Numbered from the stretch's first letter, positions 25,894-34,920 are shown. The stretch is DNA of 64,000 bases from Chryseobacterium indologenes (GCF_002025665.1 NZ_CP018786.1:4464001-4528000); one strand, 5' to 3'. Notes: a model not told the origin generated them from the sequence alone. Program-made: numbers and translations.

Positions 25894-28488
25894 TTATTTC
25901 ACAATAACCCTATAAGATTTTATTTTTGATTTAGTTTCTATTTTAATAATATACACTCCTGCAGGAAGTGAAGAAGTATCAATACCTGTATGGGCATTAA
26001 AATGATCTGCTTTAACAACCTGTCCCTGTGCAGAGAACAAAGTATACACTCCTTCTTCCTCTGAGACAATTCTAAGATTTTCTCCTGCTTTTACCGGATT
26101 CGGGTATACTTTTACATCATTTGCTGCTTCAATAATTTCTGCGGAAGTAATTTTTGCCGTATTGGATGCATTTTTCAATAATGAAGCATAAGGTGAAAGC
26201 GGGGAATCCGGAGAACCTCTTTTTACAAGATCTGTATCTACTACAGCCTGAATTCCGTCTTTATCTTTATCATTAATGGTAGAGATGAATCCTCCTCCTA
26301 ATGTATCCAGGTTTGCTTTTCCGATCTTATAAAGGTCAGGTTCTGAACCATCGGAAGTAATATCCAGAAAGTCCGGTTTATCATCTCCGTCTGTATTTTT
26401 GATTGGATATTTCAATACACCTGAATCAGGTGAAGTTTCAAGAATATCAGCAATTCCGTTTTTACCTACCGGAACATTGGCATCAATGATACCGTTATGA
26501 TCTGTATCAATCTGGTTGATTACTGAGTTTGGAATTCCAGATTCAAATAAATCTAAGATACCATCATTATCAGAATCAAGGTCAAGATAATTAGGAACAG
26601 AATCTCCCAATACCGGCGTCAGCAGAATATCTCCTTCATTATCATCATCCTGGAACTTTCCGTTTTTATCAAAGTCTTCTATTGCATCCGGAATTCCGTC
26701 ATTATCAGAATCCAGATCACAGGCATCTACAATGCCGTCACCATCTGTATCGAGTGCAGGAGATTTGTCATTTACGACTGTACATCCTTCCGCACAGTCA
26801 GGGATTCCGTTTCCGTTATTATCTATACTGTCATCTCCTCCCTGGCACTGATCAAAGCAGTTCGGTACACCGTCACTATCATCATCTCTGCTCGCAAAGG
26901 CATTGTAGATATAATAGTTTTGAGGAATACGAATAGCCGTTCCGCTGTTGAAAGTGATTTTAATACGGTTAAAAGGTTTTGTTGATTTTCCTCCAACATA
27001 GAATTTATTGGAATTCGTTGTAAAGAAATTTCCACTGATAAGACTTCCTGAACTCGTAAAAGTATCTGTCAAAGTATTTCCGTTGTACAAGGTCACAGTG
27101 ATATTTTCCAAAACACTTACTCCAAGAAGGTTTCCTGCTTTTTCTACCGTAAATCCTGCCATTGTATTGGCGGGAAGTACTGCATTAGTTCCTACCGTAG
27201 CAAATGCTGAGAAAAGGCTAAAAATAGAAGCAGCCGGAACAGTAGCCGTGGCATAATTGGAAGGATTATTATCTACAATCGCTTCAGGATTGGTCATTTT
27301 AGCTAAAATAAGACCAAGGAATCCTGGGCCCGATGTCCATGGAGTACCTGTAACCAAATTTCCAGGTACAGAAGAGCCACTGGTCTGAATTTTATCATCA
27401 CAATCACAAGAAACTGGTTCTTCGAAAGCATAATAGACTTTCAATGCTCCTAAATTAAATCCTAGGGTTTGAGTAACTTTTAATCTTACTTCATTGAAAG
27501 GTTTAGTAGTCGTTAAGGTAACTTTTTGTTTTCCTGAGCCATAACCTAATACTTTTATATTAATTAAACCTCCTCCGTCGGACAACTGTTTTGAGTCCTG
27601 AAGCTGGCCAAAAAGATAAGTTTCTATGGTAATATTTTTTAAAAACTCTGCACTTAACAATTTACCCTGATCATCCGGTTCTATTACAAAACCTGTTCTG
27701 TTTCCTGCAGGGTATGTCTGGTTTTTGTCTAAAACGCCTACCGAATAAGAGCCCAATAATCCTACTGGCAGAACAATTGATCCATAAGAATTTTTGTTCC
27801 CGTCGCCTATTTTTTCTTTATTCTGAACATAAGAAAGTGGAGCCAGAAAACTGCTGCTTCCGGATACATTTCCATCCACACCGCTTCCAGCAATAATATC
27901 GTCACAAATACCATTGTTATCTGTAGGTACTTTTGTTGGATCAAATGCAAATGCATAATATACATTCATTGCACTGAATATGGAAAGAACATTGGTCTGA
28001 TACAGCCTTACTTCATCAAATTCTTTTGAAGTTTTGAAATGAAGAAATATTCTGTTTTTACTTCCCCCGAATGCAGGTACTGACAAAAGCGTACTGCTGG
28101 TAGTCGTTTCCTGAAGAACTCCATTTTTATAAGTACTGATTCTCAAAGAGCTTAAAAGATCAACAGTAATAAAACTTGTCCCAAGATCTACATTGAAACC
28201 GGTAGTATATCCCGCAGGATAAGTTGTATTTTTATTTTTTACAGAGATTCCGTTTCCGCTTAAAAGAGAAGCGAAATTTCCCATGCTTACACTATTATCA
28301 AGACTTGCATCCACTACGGGATTCATACTTCCGTTATAACATGCGAGACATATTCCTGAATTATTGACAGGTTTTGCCTCCACACCCATTCCACGGATTG
28401 GTTCATAGCCCTGCTGTGCCAATACTCCTGCAAACATCGTCAGCGTCATGAGCAGCACAGCTAACTTTTCGAATAATTTTCTGGTCAT
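25894..28488 (-). CDS. Large secreted T9SS protein with three repeat domains and acidic calcium-type repeats
   Basis: 864 residues: a signal peptide (to about 25), then three related beta-rich units of about 170 residues, recognisable by YPAGYTTGF or YPAGNRTGF or LPANTMAGF in the middle and by KEFDEVRLYQT or KPFNEVRLKVT or KPFNRIKITFN near the end. After these come thrombospondin type 3-like Asp repeats (DDDSDGVPNCFDQCQ, DTDGDGIVDACDLDSDNDGI), which usually bind calcium, and a C-terminal Por sorting domain (VKVYPNPVKAGENLRIV, LPAGVYIIKI). It is an adhesin- or matrix-like surface protein exported by the type IX system. It lies between rplL and rpoB, with the next secreted gene 34 bp upstream. 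Confidence 0.85.
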   Translation of the reverse strand: MTRKLFEKLAVLLMTLTMFAGVLAQQGYEPIRGMGVEAKPVNNSGICLACYNGSMNPVVDASLDNSVSMGNFASLLSGNGISVKNKNTTYPAGYTTGFNVDLGTSFITVDLLSSLRISTYKNGVLQETTTSSTLLSVPAFGGSKNRIFLHFKTSKEFDEVRLYQTNVLSIFSAMNVYYAFAFDPTKVPTDNNGICDDIIAGSGVDGNVSGSSSFLAPLSYVQNKEKIGDGNKNSYGSIVLPVGLLGSYSVGVLDKNQTYPAGNRTGFVIEPDDQGKLLSAEFLKNITIETYLFGQLQDSKQLSDGGGLINIKVLGYGSGKQKVTLTTTKPFNEVRLKVTQTLGFNLGALKVYYAFEEPVSCDCDDKIQTSGSSVPGNLVTGTPWTSGPGFLGLILAKMTNPEAIVDNNPSNYATATVPAASIFSLFSAFATVGTNAVLPANTMAGFTVEKAGNLLGVSVLENITVTLYNGNTLTDTFTSSGSLISGNFFTTNSNKFYVGGKSTKPFNRIKITFNSGTAIRIPQNYYIYNAFASRDDDSDGVPNCFDQCQGGDDSIDNNGNGIPDCAEGCTVVNDKSPALDTDGDGIVDACDLDSDNDGIPDAIEDFDKNGKFQDDDNEGDILLTPVLGDSVPNYLDLDSDNDGILDLFESGIPNSVINQIDTDHNGIIDANVPVGKNGIADILETSPDSGVLKYPIKNTDGDDKPDFLDITSDGSEPDLYKIGKANLDTLGGGFISTINDKDKDGIQAVVDTDLVKRGSPDSPLSPYASLLKNASNTAKITSAEIIEAANDVKVYPNPVKAGENLRIVSEEEGVYTLFSAQGQVVKADHFNAHTGIDTSSLPAGVYIIKIETKSKIKSYRVIVK

Positions 28489-28522
28489 TTTTTATTTTTT
28501 TAAGGTTTGTGTTTTTATTGAA

Positions 28523-29656
28523 TTAGTAAAGTGCCTTCCAGTTGGAACCGTTACAGCCCTCATGAACTTTAGCAGTTGTATTATATCGGATTGCGCCTTC
28601 TTCAGCTGCTGTACATGCTGCATTGGCACCGGAAGCAATTCCTTTCATCTGAAGAGCTGCTCCTGTAGAAGTAGCCGCTGTAGGAGCCATATTAATTCCC
28701 AGTATGGTATCTGTTCCGTTTCCTTTATTAAAGAAAACATGTTCCTTATTAGCATACACCATTTGTCCTGCAGCAGCCTGACCTGAAAATCCTATAGCAA
28801 AAGCTTCCGTACCTGTCGCTGTATTTGCCGAACCAACAGCTATATTGTTTAATGAAGTAGTATTTCCGCTCCCAATGGCAATACCGCCATTGTTATTGTG
28901 ATTATTTCCGATTGTCAGCCCTGTGAGTCCTGTTACCGTATTCAGATTTCCAAAAACAAGGTTATTAGCACCTGTTGCTGTATTGTTATTTCCTATTACT
29001 TTAGCTCCATTATTTGCTGCATTGTTTAATCCAATAGCTACAGCCGGAAAATTTCCCTGTGCAGAAACGGTATTATCTTTTCCAAGGGCAATATTTGAGG
29101 AAGTACTGTTTGTAAGGGTATTGTTTGATCCCCATGTCAATGAAGCATAAGAACCTGATGAAGAATTAGCATTTCCACCCTGCAGGGTTCCGTTAATATC
29201 CAGGATTCCTTTTACGTTTTTCTGAGTTGCCAAAACCAAGTTCTGACTGTCATTAGTTCCCAGGTAATTTCCAGTTCCAATGTCTGTTCCTAAGGTTGCA
29301 GTACTTGCTACTGTTCCTGTGTTCCCTACTAGTCGCCAGTTTCCGCTTAAGTTGCTCCATTTCGAGCCGTCAAAATAATAGTAGCCTGGTGAAACAACAT
29401 CTACAGTTTGTCCTGTAGGAGCAGTCTCAGCTGCTGTAACATATACTATTGCTCCGGTTTGAGCTGCAGTGTAGTTTTTAGCTTTTAATTGTATTCCTGT
29501 AAGCCTTGGGGCAATCACACCGTCGAGTTTGCCTGGATTGGAAGGTGATCCTACTATATCAAAAGTTGCCTGTGGCTGATTAATATTAATCCCTACCTGA
29601 GCGATTATTGGAAAACTTACTGATAACAGAGTGATGGTTAATAATTTGTTTTTCAT
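28523..29656 (-). CDS. Secreted protein with YadA-head-like repeats
   Basis: 377 residues: a signal peptide (MKNKLLTITLLSVSFPIIAQ), the QVGINxNxPQATFDIVG start common to many Flavobacteriia surface proteins, a middle region with about ten 14-16 residue repeats of the type NIALGKDNTVSAQG, AVAIGLNNAANNG, LVFGNLNTVTG and AIGSGNTTS, which match the Hep_Hag/YadA head repeat, and a C-terminal EEGAIRYNTTAKVHEGCNGSNWKAL. There is no trimeric autotransporter anchor and no type IX sorting domain, so how it is retained at the surface is open. It lies 34 bp upstream of the 864-residue gene and is probably cotranscribed with it. Confidence 0.8.
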   Translation of the reverse strand: MKNKLLTITLLSVSFPIIAQVGININQPQATFDIVGSPSNPGKLDGVIAPRLTGIQLKAKNYTAAQTGAIVYVTAAETAPTGQTVDVVSPGYYYFDGSKWSNLSGNWRLVGNTGTVASTATLGTDIGTGNYLGTNDSQNLVLATQKNVKGILDINGTLQGGNANSSSGSYASLTWGSNNTLTNSTSSNIALGKDNTVSAQGNFPAVAIGLNNAANNGAKVIGNNNTATGANNLVFGNLNTVTGLTGLTIGNNHNNNGGIAIGSGNTTSLNNIAVGSANTATGTEAFAIGFSGQAAAGQMVYANKEHVFFNKGNGTDTILGINMAPTAATSTGAALQMKGIASGANAACTAAEEGAIRYNTTAKVHEGCNGSNWKALY

Positions 29657-29785
29657 TTCTAATGATGTTTGCTGTTTTTATGTAAATGTGTTTTTTTGAA
29701 AAGGCAATTCTCAGGCATTCTCATCTAAATCATAAATGAAATAACAGTTTATGCTGTAAGAAGGCGATTAAAATTGTAAGGAATG

Positions 29786-30256
29786 TTATAGAATAAGGGA
29801 AAGAATTGGTTTATCAGGAATTTTGATAATAAATTTAAAACCGTCAACCAGTTTAATGGAATTGCTGTAGAACTTTTTAACGTCTTTAAATATCGGGCAA
29901 ACGTTCTCCCTATATTGCTGGCACGAATAGCTCCATTTATTTGAAATGCCTATAAGTTTTATAGTATTAAAGAAAGGGAATTTATGTTGGGAATCTTTGT
30001 TGTAAAATATATGAGTTCCATTTTGATGAGCAGAAAGACATTCGGAAACAGACCCATCATTTTTGGTTTCAGAACACAGATGAACAGAAACATCAGCTAA
30101 GTAACCCTGCAGATGATTTTTAATATCTGTACGATATGATAACTCAGGTTTTGTTCTCATTACAGATATCAACTTAGTGTTTAATTTTCCTACAGCTGCC
30201 AGAAGCAACAAAAGTGTAATCTTACGGCCGTAGGAAAGAAAATAATTTCTATCCAA
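29786..30256 (-). CDS. Hypothetical protein, 156 residues
   Basis: Not recognised. The N-terminus (ITLLLLLAAVGKL after a charged start) could be a signal or membrane segment. The rest has six cysteines (in HLCSETKNDGSVSEC and SCQQYRENVCPIFKD and near) and no family I know. A promoter with TTG-N18-TATATTTG lies 22 bp before the start codon, which supports the gene as real. It shares the rplL-rpoB insert with the two secreted proteins, 129 bp upstream of them. The function is unknown. Confidence 0.5.
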   Translation of the reverse strand: MDRNYFLSYGRKITLLLLLAAVGKLNTKLISVMRTKPELSYRTDIKNHLQGYLADVSVHLCSETKNDGSVSECLSAHQNGTHIFYNKDSQHKFPFFNTIKLIGISNKWSYSCQQYRENVCPIFKDVKKFYSNSIKLVDGFKFIIKIPDKPILSLIL

Positions 30257-30277
30257 TTATATTGTGTTTTTTCGATA

Positions 30278-30306
30278 CAAATATAATATATTTTCAATCA
30301 AAACAA
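30278..30306 (-). promoter_or_regulatory. Promoter of the 156-residue hypothetical gene
   Basis: TTG (30306-30304), 18-bp spacer, TATATTTG (30285-30278) on the minus strand. Confidence 0.6.
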
Positions 30307-30480
30307 CACTTTATTAATAAAAATTCACACAAAATGATCGAAAATAAAAATAAAAATAAAATATTATGTTAATTATTAAATAATATTCAATCGTAAAAAG
30401 ATATGTTAAAATTGGAAATAATAATATTAAAATACTGTTACAAAATAAGAATCACATTTACAAAGACTTACATACAAAAA

Positions 30481-30504
30481 AAGCCCGGGCATTTGCCCGG
30501 GCTT
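30481..30504 (-). terminator. Strong terminator after rplL
   Basis: A perfect 10-bp GC-rich stem (AAGCCCGGGC with GCCCGGGCTT), 4-nt loop, seven A on the left giving a U-tract. It ends the ribosomal-protein transcript before the insert, so rpoBC is not read from it by default. Confidence 0.9.
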
Positions 30505-30527
30505 CTATATTTATAATAAAATTGAAA

Positions 30528-30893
30528 TTATTTCAATTCTACTTCAGCACCAGCTTCTTCTAATTGCTTCTTAAGAGCTTCAGCTTCGTCTTTAGAAACA
30601 CCTTGCTTAATTGCAGCAGGAGCTCCGTCTACGATATCTTTAGCTTCTTTAAGACCAGCACCAGTTAAATCTTTTACTAATTTAACGATAGCTAATTTAG
30701 AAGCACCTGCAGACTTAAGAATTACGTCGAATTCAGTCTTTTCTTCAGCAGCTTCACCAGCAGGACCAGCCATTACTACTGCAGCAGCAGCAGGCTCAAT
30801 TCCGTACTCATCCTTAAGGATAGCAGCTAATTCGTTTACGTCTTTTACAGTTAGGTTTACTAGCGTTTCAGCTAAATTTTTTAAATCTGACAT
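30528..30893 (-). CDS. rplL: 50S ribosomal protein L7/L12
   Basis: 121 residues: the N-terminal dimerisation part (MSDLKNLAETLVNLTVKDVNELA), an Ala-rich hinge (PAAAAVVMAGPAGEAAEE) and the C-terminal factor-binding domain (EFDVILKSAGASKLAIVKLVKDLTG with the conserved KxxLxxAK region). Several copies form the ribosomal stalk and recruit elongation factors. It follows rplJ after 46 bp. Confidence 0.97.
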   Translation of the reverse strand: MSDLKNLAETLVNLTVKDVNELAAILKDEYGIEPAAAAVVMAGPAGEAAEEKTEFDVILKSAGASKLAIVKLVKDLTGAGLKEAKDIVDGAPAAIKQGVSKDEAEALKKQLEEAGAEVELK

Positions 30894-30939
30894 TGTTGTA
30901 ATGTTTTTGTTGATTATTTATTTAATTTTTTGAGTGTAA

Positions 30940-31527
30940 TTATTCAGCACTTGTTTCTTCAGTGCTTTCTGCAGCAGCTTCTGGAGCTTCAGCAGCAGGA
31001 GTTTCTTCTACTACAGGAGCAGCTTCTTCAGCTTGAGCTTCTACAGTTTCAGATTTGTTTTGAAGAGCAGAAACAACTCTCTGGATTGGAGACTGAAGTA
31101 ATCCGATGATTTCACCGATCATTTCTTCTCTAGACTTGATGTTAGCCAACATATCTAGGTTATTGTCACCAACATAGAAAGTTTCTTGAACAAAAGCAGA
31201 CTTTAAAGCTGGCTTTTCTTCTTTCTTTCTGAATCCTTGGATCAATTTCGCAGGAGCGTTTGCTGTTTCAGCAATCATTAACGCTGAGTTTCCTTTGAAA
31301 GATGGGAACATTTCAGAGTAATCTACTCCTTCAATTTGCTCCATTGCTTTTTGTAAAAGTGTATTTTTCACCACTTTCACTTTGATATTTTGCTTGAAAG
31401 CTTGTCTTCTGAAATCTGAAGATTTACCAGCGTTCAAACCTTCTAAATCTGCTACGTATACTACTTTTGCATCCTGAAGCAAATCTTTGATCTCTTGTAT
31501 TGCTACAACTTTTTGGTCTTTTGTCAT
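30940..31527 (-). CDS. rplJ: 50S ribosomal protein L10
   Basis: 195 residues; the stalk base protein. The core (MTKDQKVVAIQEIKDLLQ, VVKNTLLQKAM, GNSALMIAE) is normal. After the L12-binding helix the C-terminus carries a tail of about 36 residues rich in Ala and Glu (AEEAAPVVEETPAAEAP), which many other bacteria lack. The usual long leader before rplJ, where L10 represses its own mRNA in E. coli, is missing here: rplA ends 17 bp upstream. Confidence 0.96.
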   Translation of the reverse strand: MTKDQKVVAIQEIKDLLQDAKVVYVADLEGLNAGKSSDFRRQAFKQNIKVKVVKNTLLQKAMEQIEGVDYSEMFPSFKGNSALMIAETANAPAKLIQGFRKKEEKPALKSAFVQETFYVGDNNLDMLANIKSREEMIGEIIGLLQSPIQRVVSALQNKSETVEAQAEEAAPVVEETPAAEAPEAAAESTEETSAE

Positions 31528-31544
31528 TGTCTTAAGGATTATTA

Positions 31545-32237
31545 TTAGTTAACAGATTTAGTATCAATTGCAATACCTGGGCTCATTGTAGAAGATAAAT
31601 AGATGCTCTTCACATAAGTTCCTTTAGCAGCAGTTGGTTTCATTTTGATCAATGTCTGGATTAATTCCTGAGCATTTTCTTTGATCTTAGCAGCATCGAA
31701 AGATACTTTACCAATACCTGCATGGATAATACCATACTTGTCTACTTTGAAATCAATTTTACCTGCTTTAACTTCAGTTACTGCTTTACCAATTTCCATT
31801 GTTACAGTTCCTGATTTAGGGTTTGGCATTAAACCTCTTGGACCTAATACTCTACCTAATGGACCTAATTTACCCATTACAGCTGGCATAGTAACGATAA
31901 CGTCAACATCTGTCCAACCTTCTTTGATTTTTTGTAAATATTCGTCAAGACCTACATAGTCAGCACCAGCAGCTTTAGCTTCTGCTTCTTTATCTGGAGT
32001 TACAAGAGCTAATACTTTAACATCTTTACCAGTACCGTGAGGAAGAGATACAACACCTCTTACCATTTGGTTTGCTTTTCTTGGGTCTACACCTAATCTT
32101 ACAGCGATATCTACTGAAGCATCAAACTTTGTAGTGTTCACTTCTTTTACAAGAGCTGAACCTTCTTCAAGGTTATAGATTCTTCCTTTTTCTACTTTGC
32201 TTAAAGCTTCCTTTTGCTTTTTAGTTAATTTTGCCAT
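31545..32237 (-). CDS. rplA: 50S ribosomal protein L1
   Basis: 230 residues, normal length. Binds the L1 stalk of 23S rRNA and helps tRNA exit. Conserved segments MPAVMGKLGPLGRVLGPRGL and MPNPKSGTV are intact. In many bacteria L1 represses its own operon by binding the leader before rplK; a hairpin in that place (32746-32778) is noted separately. 11 bp after rplK. Confidence 0.97.
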   Translation of the reverse strand: MAKLTKKQKEALSKVEKGRIYNLEEGSALVKEVNTTKFDASVDIAVRLGVDPRKANQMVRGVVSLPHGTGKDVKVLALVTPDKEAEAKAAGADYVGLDEYLQKIKEGWTDVDVIVTMPAVMGKLGPLGRVLGPRGLMPNPKSGTVTMEIGKAVTEVKAGKIDFKVDKYGIIHAGIGKVSFDAAKIKENAQELIQTLIKMKPTAAKGTYVKSIYLSSTMSPGIAIDTKSVN

Positions 32238-32248
32238 TTCTTTAAGTT

Positions 32249-32692
32249 TTAAGCGTTAGTTGGTTTAGTTCCTGTTACTCTTAATCCCATAGATCTAGCA
32301 GTACCTGCAACCATAGAAAGAGCAGAGTCCATTGTAAAACAGTTAAGATCCGCCATTTTATCTTCAGCGATTTTCTTTACTTGTTCCCAAGTTACAGAAC
32401 CTACTTTGTTTCTGTTTGGTTCACCAGAACCTCCCTTGATCTTAGCTGCATCCATTAACTGAATCGCTGCAGGTGGAGTTTTAATAACGAATTCAAAAGA
32501 TTTGTCTTCGTATACTGTAATTACTACAGGTAAAACTTGCCCTGGCTTATCTTGGGTTCTTCCGTTAAATTGCTTACAAAACTCCATGATGTTCACACCT
32601 GCAGAACCCAATGCTGGACCTACTGGTGGAGAAGGGTTAGCTGCGCCACCTTTCACCTGAAGCTTTACCATTTTAAAGACTTTCTTAGCCAT
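32249..32692 (-). CDS. rplK: 50S ribosomal protein L11
   Basis: 147 residues. The N-terminal thiostrepton-site proline cluster (GGAANPSPPVGPALG) and the C-terminal RNA-binding domain (GSGEPNRNKVGSVTWEQV, GTARSMGLRVTG) are intact. First gene of the rplKAJL transcript, with a separate promoter, since nusG is 2.7 kb away. Confidence 0.97.
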   Translation of the reverse strand: MAKKVFKMVKLQVKGGAANPSPPVGPALGSAGVNIMEFCKQFNGRTQDKPGQVLPVVITVYEDKSFEFVIKTPPAAIQLMDAAKIKGGSGEPNRNKVGSVTWEQVKKIAEDKMADLNCFTMDSALSMVAGTARSMGLRVTGTKPTNA

Positions 32693-32745
32693 TGTTTGTT
32701 TTTTAAATTTGAATAATTAATGAGTTTGGAAGCATTTATTATTCA

Positions 32746-32778
32746 GTAGGTTATGCACTCACATAACAATAAACCTAC
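32746..32778 (-). promoter_or_regulatory. Hairpin in the rplK leader (possible L1 autoregulatory site)
   Basis: GTAGG (32746-32750) pairs with CCTAC (32774-32778) and TTATG (32751-32755) with CATAA (32762-32766), leaving an asymmetric bulge, about 55-85 nt before the rplK start. Position and shape fit an L1-type operator; this is inference. Confidence 0.4.
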
Positions 32779-32789
32779 TTTTTGGACTG

Positions 32790-32819
32790 CAAAAGTATAA
32801 AATATTTTTGAAATAGCAA
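32790..32819 (-). promoter_or_regulatory. rplK: Promoter of rplKAJL (TTG-N19-TACTTTTG)
   Basis: On the minus strand TTG (32819-32817), 19-bp spacer, TACTTTTG (32797-32790), a very good consensus match. The leader is about 90 nt. Confidence 0.8.
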
Positions 32820-32905
32820 ACGGAAATTGCTGATTTTTAAAAAGTTTTAGAAAAAAAATAAATCTTGCTCATTATGGTATAATTTAAAATACAGCCAGAA
32901 AAATA

Positions 32906-32936
32906 AAAACGGTTATTTGCATTAAATAACCGTTTT
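32906..32936 (-). terminator. Terminator of the three-gene secreted-protein cluster
   Basis: A perfect 13-bp stem (32906-32918 with 32924-32936), 5-nt loop, A-rich on the left, 27 bp after the last of the three paralogs. Confidence 0.85.
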
Positions 32937-32962
32937 AAAATATTTTTAAAATGAAAGGCTGA

Positions 32963-33631
32963 TTAAAAACCGGAAGGTTTATTAATTGTTTTTGTAGAAC
33001 CGTCATTTCCTCCAAGATCATCATTGATGTCGCTTATATTTTGCTTTTCAATCAATCTTCTGTAGGCCATCAGATAAAGGTCAACCGTAAAGTTGTTATA
33101 AGTTCTTGATGGTGTAGAGGTATTGGTAGCAATCATTCTGCTATCTGTAAATCTTGCTCTTACGTGCCATGTTCCATTACTTTTGAAGGCTACTACATCC
33201 GGAGATCCCTGTTTATTGTCATTCACACCATTATCTCCGTAATCAAGCATTACGCTGGTATTTCCATCATTCAGCTTAAATGAATAGTTGTGAAGTATAA
33301 CCAAAAAGTTGTTGGCATCAATTTTAGTATCATAATCCGTAATTCCTGTCCCAGGTACGCCGGTAAGGGTAAGTTTAAGATAATTGAACAATCCGCTGCT
33401 TTCCAGAGCCGGATCATACAACTGTAAAGCATTCTGTGAAGTTGCTAAAAAGCTACCTCCTGTCATGGTAGGTTCTCCCGGATTTCTCAAGTACAAAGAA
33501 TTCGTATATGTTTTTCCATTAACATCAAGTGTTTCTGTAGGATTAGCTGTATTCACCCCTACTTTTCCTTTCTGGGCATTCAAAAATATCCCAAGGCACA
33601 TGATTATTGTGATATAAATTTTTCTTTTCAT
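32963..33631 (-). CDS. Secreted paralog 3 (QVGINT-type surface protein)
   Basis: 222 residues with a signal peptide (MKRKIYITIIMCLGIFLNAQ) followed by KVGVNTANPTETLDVNG, the start motif of a large Flavobacteriia family of secreted proteins. The middle contains DANNFLVILHNYSF and a final AYRRLIEK..DIND. It shares with its two upstream neighbours the order motif, DxxxFVV(I/V)x strand, then a region around 150 with WHVRARF-like strands, so the three arose by duplication. No sorting domain. Function unknown; surface structure is likely. Confidence 0.7.
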   Translation of the reverse strand: MKRKIYITIIMCLGIFLNAQKGKVGVNTANPTETLDVNGKTYTNSLYLRNPGEPTMTGGSFLATSQNALQLYDPALESSGLFNYLKLTLTGVPGTGITDYDTKIDANNFLVILHNYSFKLNDGNTSVMLDYGDNGVNDNKQGSPDVVAFKSNGTWHVRARFTDSRMIATNTSTPSRTYNNFTVDLYLMAYRRLIEKQNISDINDDLGGNDGSTKTINKPSGF

Positions 33632-33638
33632 AGTTTTT

Positions 33639-34286
33639 TTATTGAAGCCCTAAAGGCGTATTGGTTGATACTCCCGAATATCCCGGTGAAGCAGATGCTG
33701 AAACAGAACCGTTAAAAGTTCCCCAGTCTTTCACTAATGATTTTTCAAATACATTTAGAGTAAGTGTCCAGGTTCCATTGATGGAGGAAACAGTTCCAGC
33801 TCCTTTAAAAGCCAAATTAATAGCATGGTATTTTTTACCTCCACTGGTTACCTGTGTAATTTCAGTTGCATAGGAACCATACGATTTTGGGCTGGTGGTG
33901 GTATTCGCTGCTGAAACCGCTCCTGTAAAAACAGCACCTGTAATAGCCACCACATATTTACTCGCATCTAATCCTGTATTGAGATTCACCACTTCATCCT
34001 GTCTCACATTTTTCAATACAACATTATACATATTTACAGGTGCTACATTACGGAGCGATATATCCAGCAGCTTTACCTTACCTACCGGCGAAGAATCTTT
34101 TGATCGGGTAAGAAGAAGATAATTTCCTCCTGCCTTTGTATTTTCAGTATCTATTAAATAGGATTCTACTAATGTTTCCCCTTCAACGTCCAACGTTCCT
34201 TTAGGTGTTGTAGTATTGATTCCTACTTGTGCATTTATACTTAAAGCAGCAAAACCCGTGAAGAGTATTGCAATAATATTTTTCAT
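33639..34286 (-). CDS. Secreted paralog 2 (QVGINT-type surface protein)
   Basis: 215 residues. Signal peptide MKNIIAILFTGFAALSINAQ, then VGINTTTPKGTLDVEG. Middle part LDASKYVVAITGAVF and KYHAINLAFKGAG; the end TLTLNVFEKSLVKDW matches TLNLLVFDRSYAKDF of the next gene upstream, placing the two as close paralogs. It ends 7 bp before paralog 3. No known function; the T/S/A-rich body fits an extracellular protein. Confidence 0.7.
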   Translation of the reverse strand: MKNIIAILFTGFAALSINAQVGINTTTPKGTLDVEGETLVESYLIDTENTKAGGNYLLLTRSKDSSPVGKVKLLDISLRNVAPVNMYNVVLKNVRQDEVVNLNTGLDASKYVVAITGAVFTGAVSAANTTTSPKSYGSYATEITQVTSGGKKYHAINLAFKGAGTVSSINGTWTLTLNVFEKSLVKDWGTFNGSVSASASPGYSGVSTNTPLGLQ

Positions 34287-34299
34287 ATAGTTTATGTTT

Positions 34300-34920
34300 T
34301 TATTGAATTAATGGAGCTGTTGCAGCACCAGTAGCTGCCCCACTAAGGCTTTGTGTTGAATTAAAATCTTTGGCATACGATCTGTCAAACACCAATAAGT
34401 TCAGTGTCCAGACACCTGTAGGGAAAGAATTATCAGGGGCGAATCCCTGGTAATCTGCTTTAAGCTTCCATGTTCCTCCTGACGAGTAGGCAAAGATCTG
34501 AGGCATTGGAGTAAGCCAGTCAGCAGAATACGTTCTTGTAGGCTGTGTAAATCCAAAAGAAGAGATTACTACCAAAAACTTGCTGGAATTGATCTTTGTG
34601 TCAAATTGATTTACCCAATCTTTGTCTGTAGGATCACAGGTAATTTTGAACTGAATAAGATTAATAGGTGCCGGTGAGTTAGGTACAAAAGAATCATTGT
34701 ACGCAGTAATTTTGTTTTCCGGTGCTGGAGACTTGATAATGAAAGTGTAATTCTCGTCCGCTTTCAATTTTTCCAGGGGTTGTTTAAAAACAATTCCTGA
34801 TGTCTTCATTGTACCGTTCACGGTAAGCTCCTTTTCTGGCGTCGCAGTATTGATACCAACCTGCGCACTCACGAGCACAGATGTGCTCACCAGAGTGATC
34901 ATCGAAATAATTTTTGTCAT
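34300..34920 (-). CDS. Secreted paralog 1 (QVGINT-type surface protein)
   Basis: 206 residues. Signal peptide MTKIISMITLVSTSVLVSAQ, then VGINTATPEKELTVNG. It contains INSSKFLVVISSFGF and WTLNLLVFDRSYAKDF, both repeated in paralog 2. First gene of the three; gaps of 13 and 7 bp make one operon. The upstream 490 bp hold no clear promoter box. Function unknown. Confidence 0.7.
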   Translation of the reverse strand: MTKIISMITLVSTSVLVSAQVGINTATPEKELTVNGTMKTSGIVFKQPLEKLKADENYTFIIKSPAPENKITAYNDSFVPNSPAPINLIQFKITCDPTDKDWVNQFDTKINSSKFLVVISSFGFTQPTRTYSADWLTPMPQIFAYSSGGTWKLKADYQGFAPDNSFPTGVWTLNLLVFDRSYAKDFNSTQSLSGAATGAATAPLIQ

